A stretch of 64,000 nt of DNA from Inquilinus limosus. Its GTDB lineage: Bacteria; Pseudomonadota; Alphaproteobacteria; DSM-16000; Inquilinaceae. A program made the position numbers and the translations under genes. The notes under the pieces were generated by a model. The model had not been told where the DNA came from. It did not search any database and worked only from the letters and a program-made list of their open reading frames with translations. The stretch's first letter is position 1. Each line of letters begins with the position of its first letter. Shown in pieces: positions 18,032 through 26,941 of this stretch. The DNA is taken from NCBI RefSeq assembly GCF_002195995.1, contig NZ_NHON01000001.1:11906-75905 (forward strand), given 5' to 3'.

Positions 18032-19048
18032 ATGACGCGATCGAAGAAATACGCCTCCTCCACCGACGTGGCGCGGCTGGCGGGGGTGTCGCAATCGGCG
18101 GTGTCGCGCACCTACAAGCCCGGCGCCAGCGTGTCGGAGGAGACGCGGGCCAAGGTGCTGGCGGCGGCCGAGCAGCTGGACTACCGGCCCAGCATGATCC
18201 CGCGGATCATGCTGACCCAGCGCTCGCACCTGGTCGCGATCGTCATCGGCGGCATGTACAACCCGTTCTACGCGACGGTGCTGGAGCGGTTCACCAGCCG
18301 GCTGCAGGCCGGCGGCTGGCAGGTGCTGCTGCTGCATGTCGACAGCGGCCATTCCTTCGACGCGGCGATCCCGCGCCTGGCCGGCTACCGGGTCGACGCC
18401 ATCGTCAGCGCGCTCGCGGTGCTGGGGCCGGACACGGCCGAGGCGCTGGCCCGGTTCCGGATCCCGGTGATCTCGTTCAACACCCCGGCGCAGAACGACT
18501 TCCTGTCCTCGGTGTGCTGCGACAACACCGGCGCGGCGCGGGCGGCGGCGGACCTGTTCGCGGCCCGCGGCGCCCGCCGCTTCGGCTACATCGCCGGCCC
18601 GGCCGACAGCCCGGCCAACCAGGACCGGCTGGGCGGCTTCCGCGACCGGCTGCGCGAGCTGGGGCTGCCGGAGCCTGCCGTGCTGGGCGGCCATTTCCGC
18701 TACGAGGGCGGCTACGCCTCGGCGCTGCAGATGTGCGCCGGGCCGGACCGGCCGGACGCGATCTTCTGCGCCAACGACCTGGTGGCGATCGGCGCCATCG
18801 ACGCGCTGCGGCGGGAGCTGCGGCTGAAGGTGCCGGACGACGTCATGATCGCCGGTTTCGACGACATCCCGGCCGCCGGCTATGCCGGCTACGACCTGAC
18901 CACCTTCGTCCATGACGCCGCGCGCATGGTCGACGAGTCGCTGAAGATCCTGCGCGCCGCCACCGCCGCCCCGCCCGAGCCGCATGAGCACCGGGTGGTG
19001 GTGCCGGCGATGCTGATCGAGCGCGGCACCACGGCGCGGCGCGCCTGA
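18032..19048 (+). CDS. LacI-family transcriptional regulator
   Basis: A 338-residue repressor. The HTH is at about residues 8-28 (STDVARLAGVSQSAVSRTYK), followed by the hinge helix region and a periplasmic-binding-like ligand domain (LVAIVIGGMYNPFYATVLER, DAIFCANDLVAIGAIDAL, VMIAGFDDIPAAGYAGYDLT). The start is the ATG at 18032 (MTRSKKYASS), with GGAGCCGGG just upstream; an earlier in-frame ATG at 17978 would lie within the second operator repeat. It probably controls the divergent sugar importer and the co-directional dehydrogenase genes. The inducer is expected to be the imported sugar or polyol. Confidence 0.93.
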   Translation: MTRSKKYASSTDVARLAGVSQSAVSRTYKPGASVSEETRAKVLAAAEQLDYRPSMIPRIMLTQRSHLVAIVIGGMYNPFYATVLERFTSRLQAGGWQVLLLHVDSGHSFDAAIPRLAGYRVDAIVSALAVLGPDTAEALARFRIPVISFNTPAQNDFLSSVCCDNTGAARAAADLFAARGARRFGYIAGPADSPANQDRLGGFRDRLRELGLPEPAVLGGHFRYEGGYASALQMCAGPDRPDAIFCANDLVAIGAIDALRRELRLKVPDDVMIAGFDDIPAAGYAGYDLTTFVHDAARMVDESLKILRAATAAPPEPHEHRVVVPAMLIERGTTARRA

Positions 19049-19065
19049 CCGGACAGGAGACGACC

Positions 19066-20133
19066 ATGATCATCGGCGCCCGCTTTCCCGGCCGCTACCT
19101 GCAGGGCCCCGGCATCATCGCCCGGCTGGGGCCGGAGCTGGCCGGCTTCGGTGACCGGGCCGTCATCGTGCTGGACCGCGGCGTGCATGACCTGCTGGCC
19201 GGCCCGCTGCGCGAGGCCTGCGCCGGTCATCTCGCCATCGAGCTGATCCGCCATGGCGGCGAATGCTCGAAGGAGGAGATCGCGTCCGTGGCCGCGTCCG
19301 CCCGTGCCGCCGGGGCCCGGGTGGTGCTCGGCGTCGGCGGCGGCAAGGCGCTGGACACCGCCAAGGCGGCGGCGCATGAGGCCGGCGCCGCCTGCGTGGT
19401 GATGCCGACCATCGCCGCCTCCGACGCGCCCTGCAGCGCCCTGGCCGTGGTCTACAAGCCCGACGGGTCGGTCGACCATGACTACTTCCTGCCGCGCAAC
19501 CCGGACCTGGTGATCGTCGACACCGAGATCGTCGCCAGGGCCCCGGCCCGTTTCCTGGCCGCCGGCATCGGCGACGCGCTGGCGACGTATTACGAAGCAG
19601 AGGCCTGCCGCCGCAGCGGCGCCCTGAACTGCCTCGGCGTGCGCGGCGTCCCACTGGCCTACGAGATCGCCCGGCTGTGCCGCGACACCGTGTTCGAGTT
19701 CGGCGTCGCCGCCCTGGCGGAGTGCGACGCCAAGGTGCCAGGCCCGGCCTTCGAGCGGATCATCGAGGCCAACATCCTGCTGAGCGGCCTGGGCTTCGAA
19801 TCGGGCGGCGTCGCCGGCGCCCACGCCATCCATCACGGCCTGTCGGAGCTGGAGGAGGTGCACCACCATCTGCATGGCGAGAAGGTCGCGATCGGCGTGC
19901 TGGCCGAACTCAAGCTGCAAGGGGTGCCGGAGGACGAATACCGCCGGGTGCGCGACTTCTGCACCGCGGTGCGGCTGCCGACCCGGCTGCGCGACATCGG
20001 CATCACCGACGCCACCGAGGCGAAGCTGCGGATCGTCGCCGAGCGCGCCTGCCGCCCGGGCGAGATCATGCACAACGAAGAGATGCCGGTGACCGCCGAG
20101 ATGGTGGTCCGCGTTTTGCGCGAGCTGGTGTGA
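19066..20133 (+). CDS. Glycerol-dehydrogenase-like metal-dependent alcohol dehydrogenase
   Basis: A 355-residue cytoplasmic NAD-dependent polyol dehydrogenase of the GldA type. The nucleotide-binding motif is LGVGGGKALDTAK. Metal ligands expected in the family are the Asp in AGIGDALATYYEA, a His in GAHAIHHGL and a His in HLHGEKVAIGVL, all present. AGGAGACG precedes the ATG. It starts 17 nt after the LacI gene, so it is in the same transcript, and its substrate should be the polyol carried by the neighbouring importer. Glycerol itself is possible but the sugar-type importer argues for a larger polyol. Confidence 0.88.
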   Translation: MIIGARFPGRYLQGPGIIARLGPELAGFGDRAVIVLDRGVHDLLAGPLREACAGHLAIELIRHGGECSKEEIASVAASARAAGARVVLGVGGGKALDTAKAAAHEAGAACVVMPTIAASDAPCSALAVVYKPDGSVDHDYFLPRNPDLVIVDTEIVARAPARFLAAGIGDALATYYEAEACRRSGALNCLGVRGVPLAYEIARLCRDTVFEFGVAALAECDAKVPGPAFERIIEANILLSGLGFESGGVAGAHAIHHGLSELEEVHHHLHGEKVAIGVLAELKLQGVPEDEYRRVRDFCTAVRLPTRLRDIGITDATEAKLRIVAERACRPGEIMHNEEMPVTAEMVVRVLRELV

Positions 20134-20160
20134 GAGGAAGGAAGGGAATCCTTCCCCCAT

Positions 20161-20225
20161 CGTCATGGCGAGCCCCGCAGGGGCGTGGCCATCCAGGGGC
20201 CGCTCGCACTGGCCCCTGGATGGCC
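20161..20225. repeat. REP-like intergenic palindrome, copy 3 (right end missing)
   Basis: The left half (CGTCATGGCGAGCCCCGCAG, then GGGCGTGGCCATCCAGGGG) is nearly identical to copy 1 at 9449. The right half stops after CCCCTGGATGGCC, lacking the final CGCCATGACGG. The missing end is replaced directly by the coding sequence of an SDR gene whose reading frame passes through the repeat. Confidence 0.75.
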
Positions 20226-20968
20226 TCAACGCAACCTTCCGGCCCGACCTGTTCGCCGGCCGACGCGTGCTGGTGTCCGGCGCGTCCAGCGGCATCGGCC
20301 TGGCCGTGGCCCGCGGCTTCCGCGATGTCGGGGCCGAGGTCGTCGCCACCGGCAGCTCCGAGGGCAAGCTCACCGCGGCGCGGGCCGACACCCGCAACGA
20401 CGGCATCCGCTTCGCCACACTGGACGTGCGCGACCCGGCGGTGATCATCGGCTTCGTCGGCGCCCTGCCCGGGCTGGACATCCTGGTCAACGCCGCCGGC
20501 ATCGCCCGGCCGGAGGCGGAGTTCACCGAGGTCACCTATCTCGAGGTGATCGAGGTCAACCTGAACAGCGTCATGCGCCTCTCGATGGCGGCGCGGCCGC
20601 ATCTGGCGGCCAGTCGTGGCAGCATCATCAACTTCGCCTCGATGCTGAGCTACCTGGCCGATCCCAGCGTCCCGGCCTATGGCGCCAGCAAGACCGGCGT
20701 GGTCGGGCTGACCCGGCACCTGGCCCATGCCTTCGGGCCGGAGGGAATCCGAGTCAACGCCATCTCGCCCGGCTATCACCGCACCGACATGACGAAGCCG
20801 TTGTGGTCGGAGCCGGACGCGGCGGCGCGGATCGCCGCACGCTCGGCCCTGAAGCGCTGGGGCGAGGCCGAGGACCTGGTGGGCACCGCCCTGTTCCTCG
20901 CCGCCCCCGCCGCCGCCTTCCTGACCGGTGCGGATATCATCGTTGATGGCGGTTACGTGACCGGCTGA
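20165..20968 (+). CDS. Short-chain dehydrogenase/reductase starting inside a repeat
   Basis: A classical SDR with the nucleotide motif SGASSGIG, NAAG in place of NNAG, and catalytic Ser and Tyr/Lys in NFASMLSYLAD and YGASK. The ending ADIIVDGGYVTG is typical. Translation from the only upstream in-frame ATG (20165) gives 267 residues, of which about the first 21 are encoded by the palindromic repeat; the family-like start is at NATFRPDLFAGRRVLV. The sole later alternative is a CTG at 20216. GGAAGG at 20140-20145 is a possible but distant RBS, partly paired with CCTTCC. It follows the GldA-like gene and probably oxidises the same polyol series. Confidence 0.82.
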   Translation: MASPAGAWPSRGRSHWPLDGLNATFRPDLFAGRRVLVSGASSGIGLAVARGFRDVGAEVVATGSSEGKLTAARADTRNDGIRFATLDVRDPAVIIGFVGALPGLDILVNAAGIARPEAEFTEVTYLEVIEVNLNSVMRLSMAARPHLAASRGSIINFASMLSYLADPSVPAYGASKTGVVGLTRHLAHAFGPEGIRVNAISPGYHRTDMTKPLWSEPDAAARIAARSALKRWGEAEDLVGTALFLAAPAAAFLTGADIIVDGGYVTG

Positions 20969-21229
20969 CCCAAGTCTCTTCCGGTACGGGAACTTCTCGG
21001 CCGCGCCGGGGCGCGGCGAGACGCCGATCCCCGGCTCGTCACCGATGGTCAGGAATCCTTCGCCGCCATGCCGCGCCCCGCCAGCCGGATCTCCTGGACG
21101 AATGGACACGTGATCCGGACTTTGGCGCCATCGTGTCGCGCTAGCCTGTTGGCAGATCCGCGCGACCGACGGCGTCGACCGGCCAATGGACGTGTCGCCG
21201 CGGCATGACCAGATAACCGAGGTGAGGCC

Positions 21230-21796
21230 ATGAGGACTGCCAGGGCTGCTTCCGCCCTATTTCTGCTTGCTTTGGCCTGCGGCACCGTCGCAGTCGTGGC
21301 AGCCTGGGCCGAAGACCCATGGGCCGGAGGGGCTGTCGACGCGACAGGCAACCTTCGTGTCCCCACCGACTACCGGACTACCTATGAATTCATGGGCAGC
21401 TGGGCCGTGGCAGCCGACCAGGACCCGGGCGCGAAGGAGTTCCACACGGTCTACGCCTCTCCCGGCACCACGGCAGCCTTTCGCCGCGACGGGCATTTCC
21501 CCGATGGCGCGGTGCTTGTGAAGGAGGTCTACAGCGGTGCGACCGGAGACATGACGACCGGAACGGTAAGCCACGCGGACAAGCTGTCAGGCTGGTTCGT
21601 CATGACGAAAGACAGCAAGGGCAGATTTCCGGGCAACAAACTTTGGGGCGACGGCTGGGGCTGGTCCTGGTTCGATGCCGGCAACCCGCTGAAGACGACA
21701 TCGACCGACTATACGGCGGATTGCCAGTCCTGCCACATCCCGGCCCAGTCGACGGACTGGATCTATATCCAAGGATATCCGCCGCTTGGGAAATGA
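21230..21796 (+). CDS. Cytochrome P460-family periplasmic haem protein
   Basis: A 188-residue exported protein. A signal peptide covers about residues 1-27 (ALFLLALACGTVAVVAAWA). The mature part has the P460 fold signatures YRTTYEFMGSWAV, FPDGAVLVKEVYSG and GWGWSWFDAG. A single c-type haem motif CQSCH is at residues 165-169 near the C-terminus. Proteins of the family oxidise hydroxylamine or NO-related compounds or have unknown roles. A lysine-tyrosylporphyrin cross-link is not predictable here. GAGG precedes the ATG. Isolated between the SDR and an AraC gene, so no pathway context. Confidence 0.88.
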   Translation: MRTARAASALFLLALACGTVAVVAAWAEDPWAGGAVDATGNLRVPTDYRTTYEFMGSWAVAADQDPGAKEFHTVYASPGTTAAFRRDGHFPDGAVLVKEVYSGATGDMTTGTVSHADKLSGWFVMTKDSKGRFPGNKLWGDGWGWSWFDAGNPLKTTSTDYTADCQSCHIPAQSTDWIYIQGYPPLGK

Positions 21797-22055
21797 TGAT
21801 GTCACGCGACCATGCCGCAACGACCGCCGCCATCGCCAGGTTATGGGCGTAGCCGTATCCGCCAATGGCACCGCGGATCGCTCGGTAGACGACCGTGATG
21901 GAACAAGCTGGTCGCGCGGAAGGCAGAATGCGGAAAGGAATTCCCTGTTCCTTCTTTGGCTGGCTTGGCGTGCTTTGGTAAAATCGCCTTGCGAAGATTC
22001 CCTGAGGGCCTGATTCACCTGGGGACTCACAGTTTGATCGCGTAAGCAGGTTGCT

Positions 22056-23075
22056 ATGCAAAGCACGGCCAAATCACGGGCCGGAATCGGACAGGGGGCG
22101 CGGACCGATTCGTTGATCGCCGGCTCTGCCTCGAAGCTCTCCGCCACCGACCTCGACAGCCTCATGCGGGCGCTCGAGATCGATGTCATCGCGCTCACCG
22201 AAATGCTGATCCCCCCGGACCATCGCGCCGAGATGGGGACGATCGACGCGCCGGCGATCCATTACACGGTCAGCGGCCGGGGGCGGATCTCGATCGGTGA
22301 CGGGCCTGCGATGCCGCTCGAGCCCCATATGCTCATCATCAAGCCTCCGAACACACCGTTCGCGATCGAAGTCGACGGCGCCGGCGGCCCGAAACGGCTC
22401 ATCACCCGCGATTGCTGGAAGCGGCATGACGGGGTGCTGCGCATCGCGATGCCGGCCGAGCCGCCCGAGATCATCCAGATCTGCGGCTTCTTCAACGCAT
22501 CCTTCGGCCAGTCCGTCGGGTTGTTTCGCGAATTGCGGGAGGCCGTGGTCGAGACATTCGAGCCGACCGACAGGATCGGCCTGAAACTTCGCGAAGCGGT
22601 CGAGGAGCTTCGCACGCAGGAACTCGGCATGGGCGCCATGACGGCGTCCCTGCTCAAGCAGGTCATCGTCGCCCTGGTGCGGCGGTCGATGAAGTCCTCC
22701 CGCAGCTGGACCGATCGGTTCTCGATCCTCGCGGACCGGCAGATCACGCGCGCCTTCGCCGACATGGTGGCCCGTCCCGGGGCCGCCCATACGGTCCAGA
22801 GCCTGGCGCAGAGCGCGGGCCTGAGTCGGTCGGCCTTCATGGCCCGGTTCTCCGAGATCTTCGGCCGTTCGCCGATGGCCGTCCTCCGGGACCTCAGGAT
22901 GCGGCAGGCGGCGCTCGACCTCACGACGACGTCGGCTCCGGTCGACCTCGTGGCCTACAACGCCGGCTACGAAAGCCGCTCAAGCTTCGTGCGGGCATTC
23001 CGCAAAGCCTACAATGTCGATCCCAGCGAGTACCGGCAGAGCGTGAAGAGCGACCAGGCCGACAAGGGCGTTTGA
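22056..23075 (+). CDS. AraC-family regulator with cupin sensor domain
   Basis: A 339-residue regulator. Residues about 35-200 form a cupin-like ligand domain (IDAPAIHYTVSGRGRISIG, MPLEPHMLIIKPPNTPFAIE). The two AraC helix-turn-helix motifs lie at about residues 235-330, with VQSLAQSAGLSRSAFMARF and VAYNAGYESRSSFVRAFRKA, ending YNVDPSEYR. The ATG at 22056 follows AGCAGG. It is co-directional with the quinone oxidoreductase gene 172 nt downstream, a pairing often seen for AraC proteins controlling NADPH:quinone oxidoreductases. About 259 nt upstream of it contain no other gene. Confidence 0.92.
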   Translation: MQSTAKSRAGIGQGARTDSLIAGSASKLSATDLDSLMRALEIDVIALTEMLIPPDHRAEMGTIDAPAIHYTVSGRGRISIGDGPAMPLEPHMLIIKPPNTPFAIEVDGAGGPKRLITRDCWKRHDGVLRIAMPAEPPEIIQICGFFNASFGQSVGLFRELREAVVETFEPTDRIGLKLREAVEELRTQELGMGAMTASLLKQVIVALVRRSMKSSRSWTDRFSILADRQITRAFADMVARPGAAHTVQSLAQSAGLSRSAFMARFSEIFGRSPMAVLRDLRMRQAALDLTTTSAPVDLVAYNAGYESRSSFVRAFRKAYNVDPSEYRQSVKSDQADKGV

Positions 23076-23247
23076 ACCGCCTGGCGCACTGATCCTCGGT
23101 GCCGGCCGGCTCTGGATTCCGGAATGCGTGTCCGTTCGTCCGGGGAGGCCCGACGCGGGTTTCATCGCGCCGGCACCGGTGGCAGCGTAGCTTCGTCTTC
23201 AAAGGAATCCTGAAGTTGACGACCGACCACACACAGGCAGAGGGACG

Positions 23248-24165
23248 ATGAAGGCAATCATCGTGACGGACCAGGCGGCGGGAACGGCCGGCATGACGCT
23301 GGCCGAGCGGCCCGAGCCGCAACCGGCGATCAACGACGTCATCGTCGAGATTCATGCGTCGGGATTCGTCCCGACCGAGCTGGAATGGCCCTCGACCTGG
23401 ACCGATCGCCTCGACCGTGACCGGACACCGTCGATCCCTGGGCACGAGCTGGCCGGGGTGGTCACCGCCCTCGGCTACGGCACGACCGGGCTGTCGGTGG
23501 GACAGCGGGTGTTCGGCCTCGCCGACTGGTATCGCGACGGCACCCTGGCGGAGTTCGTGGCCATCGAGGCGCGCAACCTCGCTGCCCTGCCGGGCGATGT
23601 CGACTTCACGGTGGGCGCCAGCCTGCCGATCTCGGGCCTGACCGCGTGGCAGGGGCTGTTCGAGCATGGCCGGCTCCGGGCGGGGCAGAGCGTCCTCGTG
23701 CACGGCGCGGCCGGTGCCGTCGGGTCGACGGTCGCTCAGCTCGCGCGAGAGGCCGGCGCCTACGTCATCGGCACCGGACGCGCCGCCGACCGCCAGGCGG
23801 CGCTCGGTTTCGGCGCGCAGGAGTTTGTCGACCTCGCCAACGACGTCCTGGAAGACGTCGGCGCGGTCGATCTGGTGTTCGACGTCATCGGCGGCGACAT
23901 CGGAAAGCGGTCCGCCGGCCTGGTTCACGCCGGGGGAACGCTGGTGTCCGTCGTCGGCCCGGTCGAGGCGCGGCCCGCCGACGGCCTGGCGGTGGATTTC
24001 GTCGTCGAGGCCGATCGCGCCCAGCTGGGTGAGATCGTCCAGCGGGTGCGGGACGGACGCCTGCGGACGCATATCGGCACCGTCGCGACCCTCGACGATG
24101 CTGTCGCCGCCTTCAACCCGGGCGAGCGACGCCCGGGCAAGACGATCATCCGCATCCGTCCCTAA
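23248..24165 (+). CDS. NADPH:quinone oxidoreductase-like MDR protein
   Basis: A 305-residue zinc-free medium-chain dehydrogenase/reductase of the quinone-oxidoreductase group. The substrate domain contains TPSIPGHELAGVVTALGYG, and the Rossmann nucleotide motif is VHGAAGAVGSTVAQLAREAG. The Zn-binding cysteines of alcohol dehydrogenases are absent. The ATG at 23248 follows AGAGGGACG. Its likely role is reduction of quinones or enones with NADPH. It lies behind an AraC regulator, which probably controls it. Confidence 0.9.
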   Translation: MKAIIVTDQAAGTAGMTLAERPEPQPAINDVIVEIHASGFVPTELEWPSTWTDRLDRDRTPSIPGHELAGVVTALGYGTTGLSVGQRVFGLADWYRDGTLAEFVAIEARNLAALPGDVDFTVGASLPISGLTAWQGLFEHGRLRAGQSVLVHGAAGAVGSTVAQLAREAGAYVIGTGRAADRQAALGFGAQEFVDLANDVLEDVGAVDLVFDVIGGDIGKRSAGLVHAGGTLVSVVGPVEARPADGLAVDFVVEADRAQLGEIVQRVRDGRLRTHIGTVATLDDAVAAFNPGERRPGKTIIRIRP

Positions 24166-24386
24166 GCGACACGCGCCCATCGAGCACGCGGCCGGCCGGC
24201 GCTGCCGGAACGGCCGGCCGCGCCCTCTTGGACGCGCCCGGGCGCCCGGGGCGCGATCCATGGCTCCTGGCATGAGATGCCGAAGGGCCCCATCCCAGCA
24301 GCTTTTCCGGAGGAGGGGGCGGAGCCGCCCTCCGGCTTCAGCCCATCCCCTGACCTGCAGAAATCATCAAGACCAACGGAACCGCC

Positions 24387-25004
24387 ATGACCAACGCCGT
24401 CATCGAATGCATCCTGAGCCGAACTGCCGCCAAGTATTACGACCCTTCCGCCATCCTGAGCGACGGCCAGATCCGCGAACTGGTGCGGATCGGCACCACC
24501 GCGCCGACATCCTTCCACCTGCAGAACTGGCGCTTCATCGCCGTACGCACGCCTGAAGCCAAGGCTCGGCTCCGTCCGATCGCTTGGAACCAGCCCGCGA
24601 TCACCGAAGCGGCCGTGACCTTCATCGTCTGCGGCCAGCTGGCCGATTCCGGCGTGATACCGGAGCGCCTGGCCCCAGTGGTGGAAGCGGGCATCATGCC
24701 GGCGAACTTGGTGCCGGATTGGGAAATCCCCGCACGCGGCCTGTACCAGGATTTCCCGCAGCGCCAGCGCGATGAAGCCGTGCGCACCGCCACCTTCGGC
24801 GCGGCGGCGATGATCTATGTGGCCCGCTCATGGGGCCTGGGTTCGACGCCGATGATCGGTTTCGATGCCGAAGCGGTGCACCGCGAGTTCGGACTGGCCG
24901 AGGACGAAGTGCCGGTGATGCTGCTGTCCGTGGGCGCGGAGCGTCCGGGCAACTGGCCGCAGAAGCCGCGCCGTCCGGTGGGCGAAGTGCTGGATCTCGT
25001 ATAG
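24387..25004 (+). CDS. Nitroreductase-family FMN oxidoreductase
   Basis: A 205-residue flavin oxidoreductase. The FMN-binding opening (LSRTAAKYYD) and the phosphate/ring contacts (APTSFHLQNWRFIAV) are typical; the second half contains FGAAAMIYVARSWGLGSTPMIGFD and ends with VMLLSVGAE, also typical. It probably reduces nitroaromatics or quinones with NAD(P)H. It is 31 nt upstream of the AhpD-like gene, suggesting a two-gene redox-stress unit. The 221 nt upstream contain no gene. Confidence 0.9.
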   Translation: MTNAVIECILSRTAAKYYDPSAILSDGQIRELVRIGTTAPTSFHLQNWRFIAVRTPEAKARLRPIAWNQPAITEAAVTFIVCGQLADSGVIPERLAPVVEAGIMPANLVPDWEIPARGLYQDFPQRQRDEAVRTATFGAAAMIYVARSWGLGSTPMIGFDAEAVHREFGLAEDEVPVMLLSVGAERPGNWPQKPRRPVGEVLDLV

Positions 25005-25035
25005 TTCCCCGTTCAATCAGAGACTTGCGGAGAAT

Positions 25036-25584
25036 ATGATGGCAAGAGCCACGGCTCTAAAGCCGGACCATGTGCCGGCCGATTCAAAGCCGACTCTCGA
25101 TGCGTTCACCAGGAACATCGGGTTCACCCCGAACATGATGGCGACCTTCGCGCAGAGCCCGATCGCGTTCAACGCCTGGGCCGCCCTGCTCGGCTCCCTG
25201 AGCAAGGCGCTCGACGTGAAGACGCGGGACAGCATCGGCCTCGCCGTCTCCGAGGTGAATGGCTGCAACTACTGCCTGACGGTCCACAGCTTTACGGCCG
25301 AGCATATGGCCAAGCTGCCGGCCGATGACATCATTCTCGCCCGAAAAGGCCATGCCAGCGACCCGAAGCGGGATGCCGCCGTCCGGTTCGCGCGCAAGGT
25401 CATCGAGACCCGGGGCCATGTCAGCGACGCCGATCTGAAAGCCGTCCGCGATGCCGGCCACACGGATGCGAATATCATGGAGATCGTCGCGCTGGTGGCC
25501 ATGTACTCCCTGACGAACTTCTTCAACAACGTGTTCGATCCCGAGAAGGACTTTCCCGCCGTGGCACCAGCCGGTTCGATCTGA
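25036..25584 (+). CDS. AhpD-like / carboxymuconolactone decarboxylase-fold peroxidase-related protein
   Basis: A 182-residue all-helical CMD-domain protein. The AhpD-type active site is complete: E73, C77, C80 and H84 in SEVNGCNYCLTVH. The two cysteines should form a redox disulfide and act in peroxide or thiol chemistry. The ATG at 25036 (or 25039, immediately in tandem) follows GCGGAGAAT. It is paired with the nitroreductase upstream and ends in a strong hairpin and a bidirectional terminator. Confidence 0.9.
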   Translation: MMARATALKPDHVPADSKPTLDAFTRNIGFTPNMMATFAQSPIAFNAWAALLGSLSKALDVKTRDSIGLAVSEVNGCNYCLTVHSFTAEHMAKLPADDIILARKGHASDPKRDAAVRFARKVIETRGHVSDADLKAVRDAGHTDANIMEIVALVAMYSLTNFFNNVFDPEKDFPAVAPAGSI

Positions 25585-25594
25585 ACTCCCTTTA

Positions 25595-25637
25595 GTCGCA
25601 TCGACCATCGGCAAGAGTGCTTGATGGTCGATGCGAC
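25595..25637 (+). terminator. Perfect 15-bp hairpin after the AhpD-like gene
   Basis: GTCGCATCGACCATC at 25595-25609 is exactly complementary to GATGGTCGATGCGAC at 25623-25637, around a 13-nt loop. No T-run follows, so it is either a terminator helper or a protein-binding palindrome. Confidence 0.6.
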
Positions 25638-25650
25638 GTGACTGTAATGC

Positions 25651-25701
25651 AAAAGCCCGGACGCAACTGCGAAAGGTCGTTGGGCACGCGTCTGGGCTTT
25701 T
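25651..25701. terminator. Bidirectional Rho-independent terminator
   Basis: AAAAGCCCGGACGC at 25651-25664 pairs with GCGTCTGGGCTTTT at 25688-25701 with a single G-T wobble. The stem is flanked by A4 on the left and T4 on the right, so it can end transcripts from both the AhpD-like gene and the convergent SDR gene. Confidence 0.8.
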
Positions 25702-25780
25702 CATATATGCCGATACTGCGCGAACGCCCCGTCCCTCGGCTTCATCCTTCGCCAAGATACCTGCAATGTCTGCCTCCGGC

Positions 25781-26527
25781 TCAGAGCTCCTGCGCCGTCG
25801 GCCGGAACAGGATCTCGTTGATGTCGACCTCCTCCGGCTGGCCGATGGCGAACGCCACGACGCGGGCGAAGGAATCGGCGGGGATCGCGACCTTCTCGTA
25901 AAAGGCGCGGATCCGCTCCGCCGCCTGCGGGTCGGTGACGCTGCCCGGCAACTCCGTCGCCACCGCGCCCGGCGAGATCACCGTGGTGCGGATGTTGTAC
26001 GGCTTCACCTCCTGGCGCAGCCCCTCTGACAGCGCGCGCACCGCATGCTTGGTGGCGGCATAGACCGTGAAGCCGGGCCCAACCTTGTGGCCGGCGACCG
26101 AGGACACGTTGATGACGTGCCCGGCCTTCTGCCGCTGCATGACCGGCAGCACCGCGGCGATGCCGTACAGCACGCCCTTGAGGTTGACGTCGATCATCCG
26201 GTCCCAGTCGTCGACCGCCAGCCGCTCCAGCGGCGCCTGCGGCATCAGCCCGGCATTGTTGATCATCACGTCGACCCGGCCATAGGCCTGGACCGCCGCG
26301 TCGACCAGAGCCTGGACCTGCGCCCGGTCGGTGACGTCTGTGACGACGGCGAGCGTCTTGCCGCCGCGCCAGGCCAGCTCATCGGCCAGGGCTTTCAGCC
26401 GGTCGGCGCGCCGGGCGCCCAGCACGACGCTGGCGCCCTGCTCGGAAAGCAGCCTGGCCGTGGCCTCGCCCAGCCCGCTGCTGGCGCCGGTGATGACGAC
26501 GACCTTGCCTTCGATGTTGGTGCTCAT
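25781..26527 (-). CDS. Short-chain dehydrogenase/reductase
   Basis: A 248-residue classical SDR with the NADP-type motif TGASSGLG near residues 14-21 followed by [12 protein letters not shown] in the middle, and Ser/Tyr/Lys in [21 protein letters not shown]. The C-terminal [14 protein letters not shown]-like end (here [15 protein letters not shown]) is typical of the YdfG/serine-dehydrogenase group. It lies 24 nt after the DUF2255 gene, in a minus-strand unit divergent from a LysR regulator that probably controls it. Confidence 0.9.
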   Translation of the reverse strand: MSTNIEGKVVVITGASSGLGEATARLLSEQGASVVLGARRADRLKALADELAWRGGKTLAVVTDVTDRAQVQALVDAAVQAYGRVDVMINNAGLMPQAPLERLAVDDWDRMIDVNLKGVLYGIAAVLPVMQRQKAGHVINVSSVAGHKVGPGFTVYAATKHAVRALSEGLRQEVKPYNIRTTVISPGAVATELPGSVTDPQAAERIRAFYEKVAIPADSFARVVAFAIGQPEEVDINEILFRPTAQEL

Positions 26528-26551
26528 GGGATGCGTCCTGTGTGAACGGCG

Positions 26552-26941
26552 TCAGGATCCGGTCTCGCGCGGCGCGATCCGGACGGTGGCGGACCGGGCG
26601 CGGGCGCCGGTCATCGCGGCGAGATAGGGGCTGCCGGCGTATTTCGCCCGGTAGGCCTCATCGATCCGGTCCTGGACCGGGCCGTCGACCGGCTCGAAGG
26701 CGACCTCCCGGGTCAGGCCGGCGGCGATGACCCGCCCGGCCTTCTGCCGCAGCGCCGCCCGGTGCCAGCGCGACGCCGGGCCGTGATAGGCGCGGACATA
26801 GAGGTCGCCCCCGACCGCGACCGACCAGATCCAGGTCGGGGTGCCATAAGTCCGGCCATCCTCGCGGAACGGCGCAATGTGCAGGTCATCAGCCGCCGCG
26901 ATCCGGCGCAGCTCGTCCGCGGGCCATGCCGTGGCGCTCAT
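26552..26941 (-). CDS. DUF2255 family protein
   Basis: A 129-residue protein of unknown function. Recognisable features of the DUF2255 family are the Thr/Trp-rich central strand set (YGTPTWIWSVAVGGDLYVRA), RAYHGPASRWHRAAL, and the C-terminal YRAKYAGSPYLAAMTG. The fold is the small split barrel seen in flavin-reductase-like proteins. The start is the ATG at 26941, overlapping the stop of an upstream cupin remnant as ATGA. It commonly accompanies SDRs and cupins behind a LysR gene, which is the arrangement here. Confidence 0.8.
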   Translation of the reverse strand: MSATAWPADELRRIAAADDLHIAPFREDGRTYGTPTWIWSVAVGGDLYVRAYHGPASRWHRAALRQKAGRVIAAGLTREVAFEPVDGPVQDRIDEAYRAKYAGSPYLAAMTGARARSATVRIAPRETGS

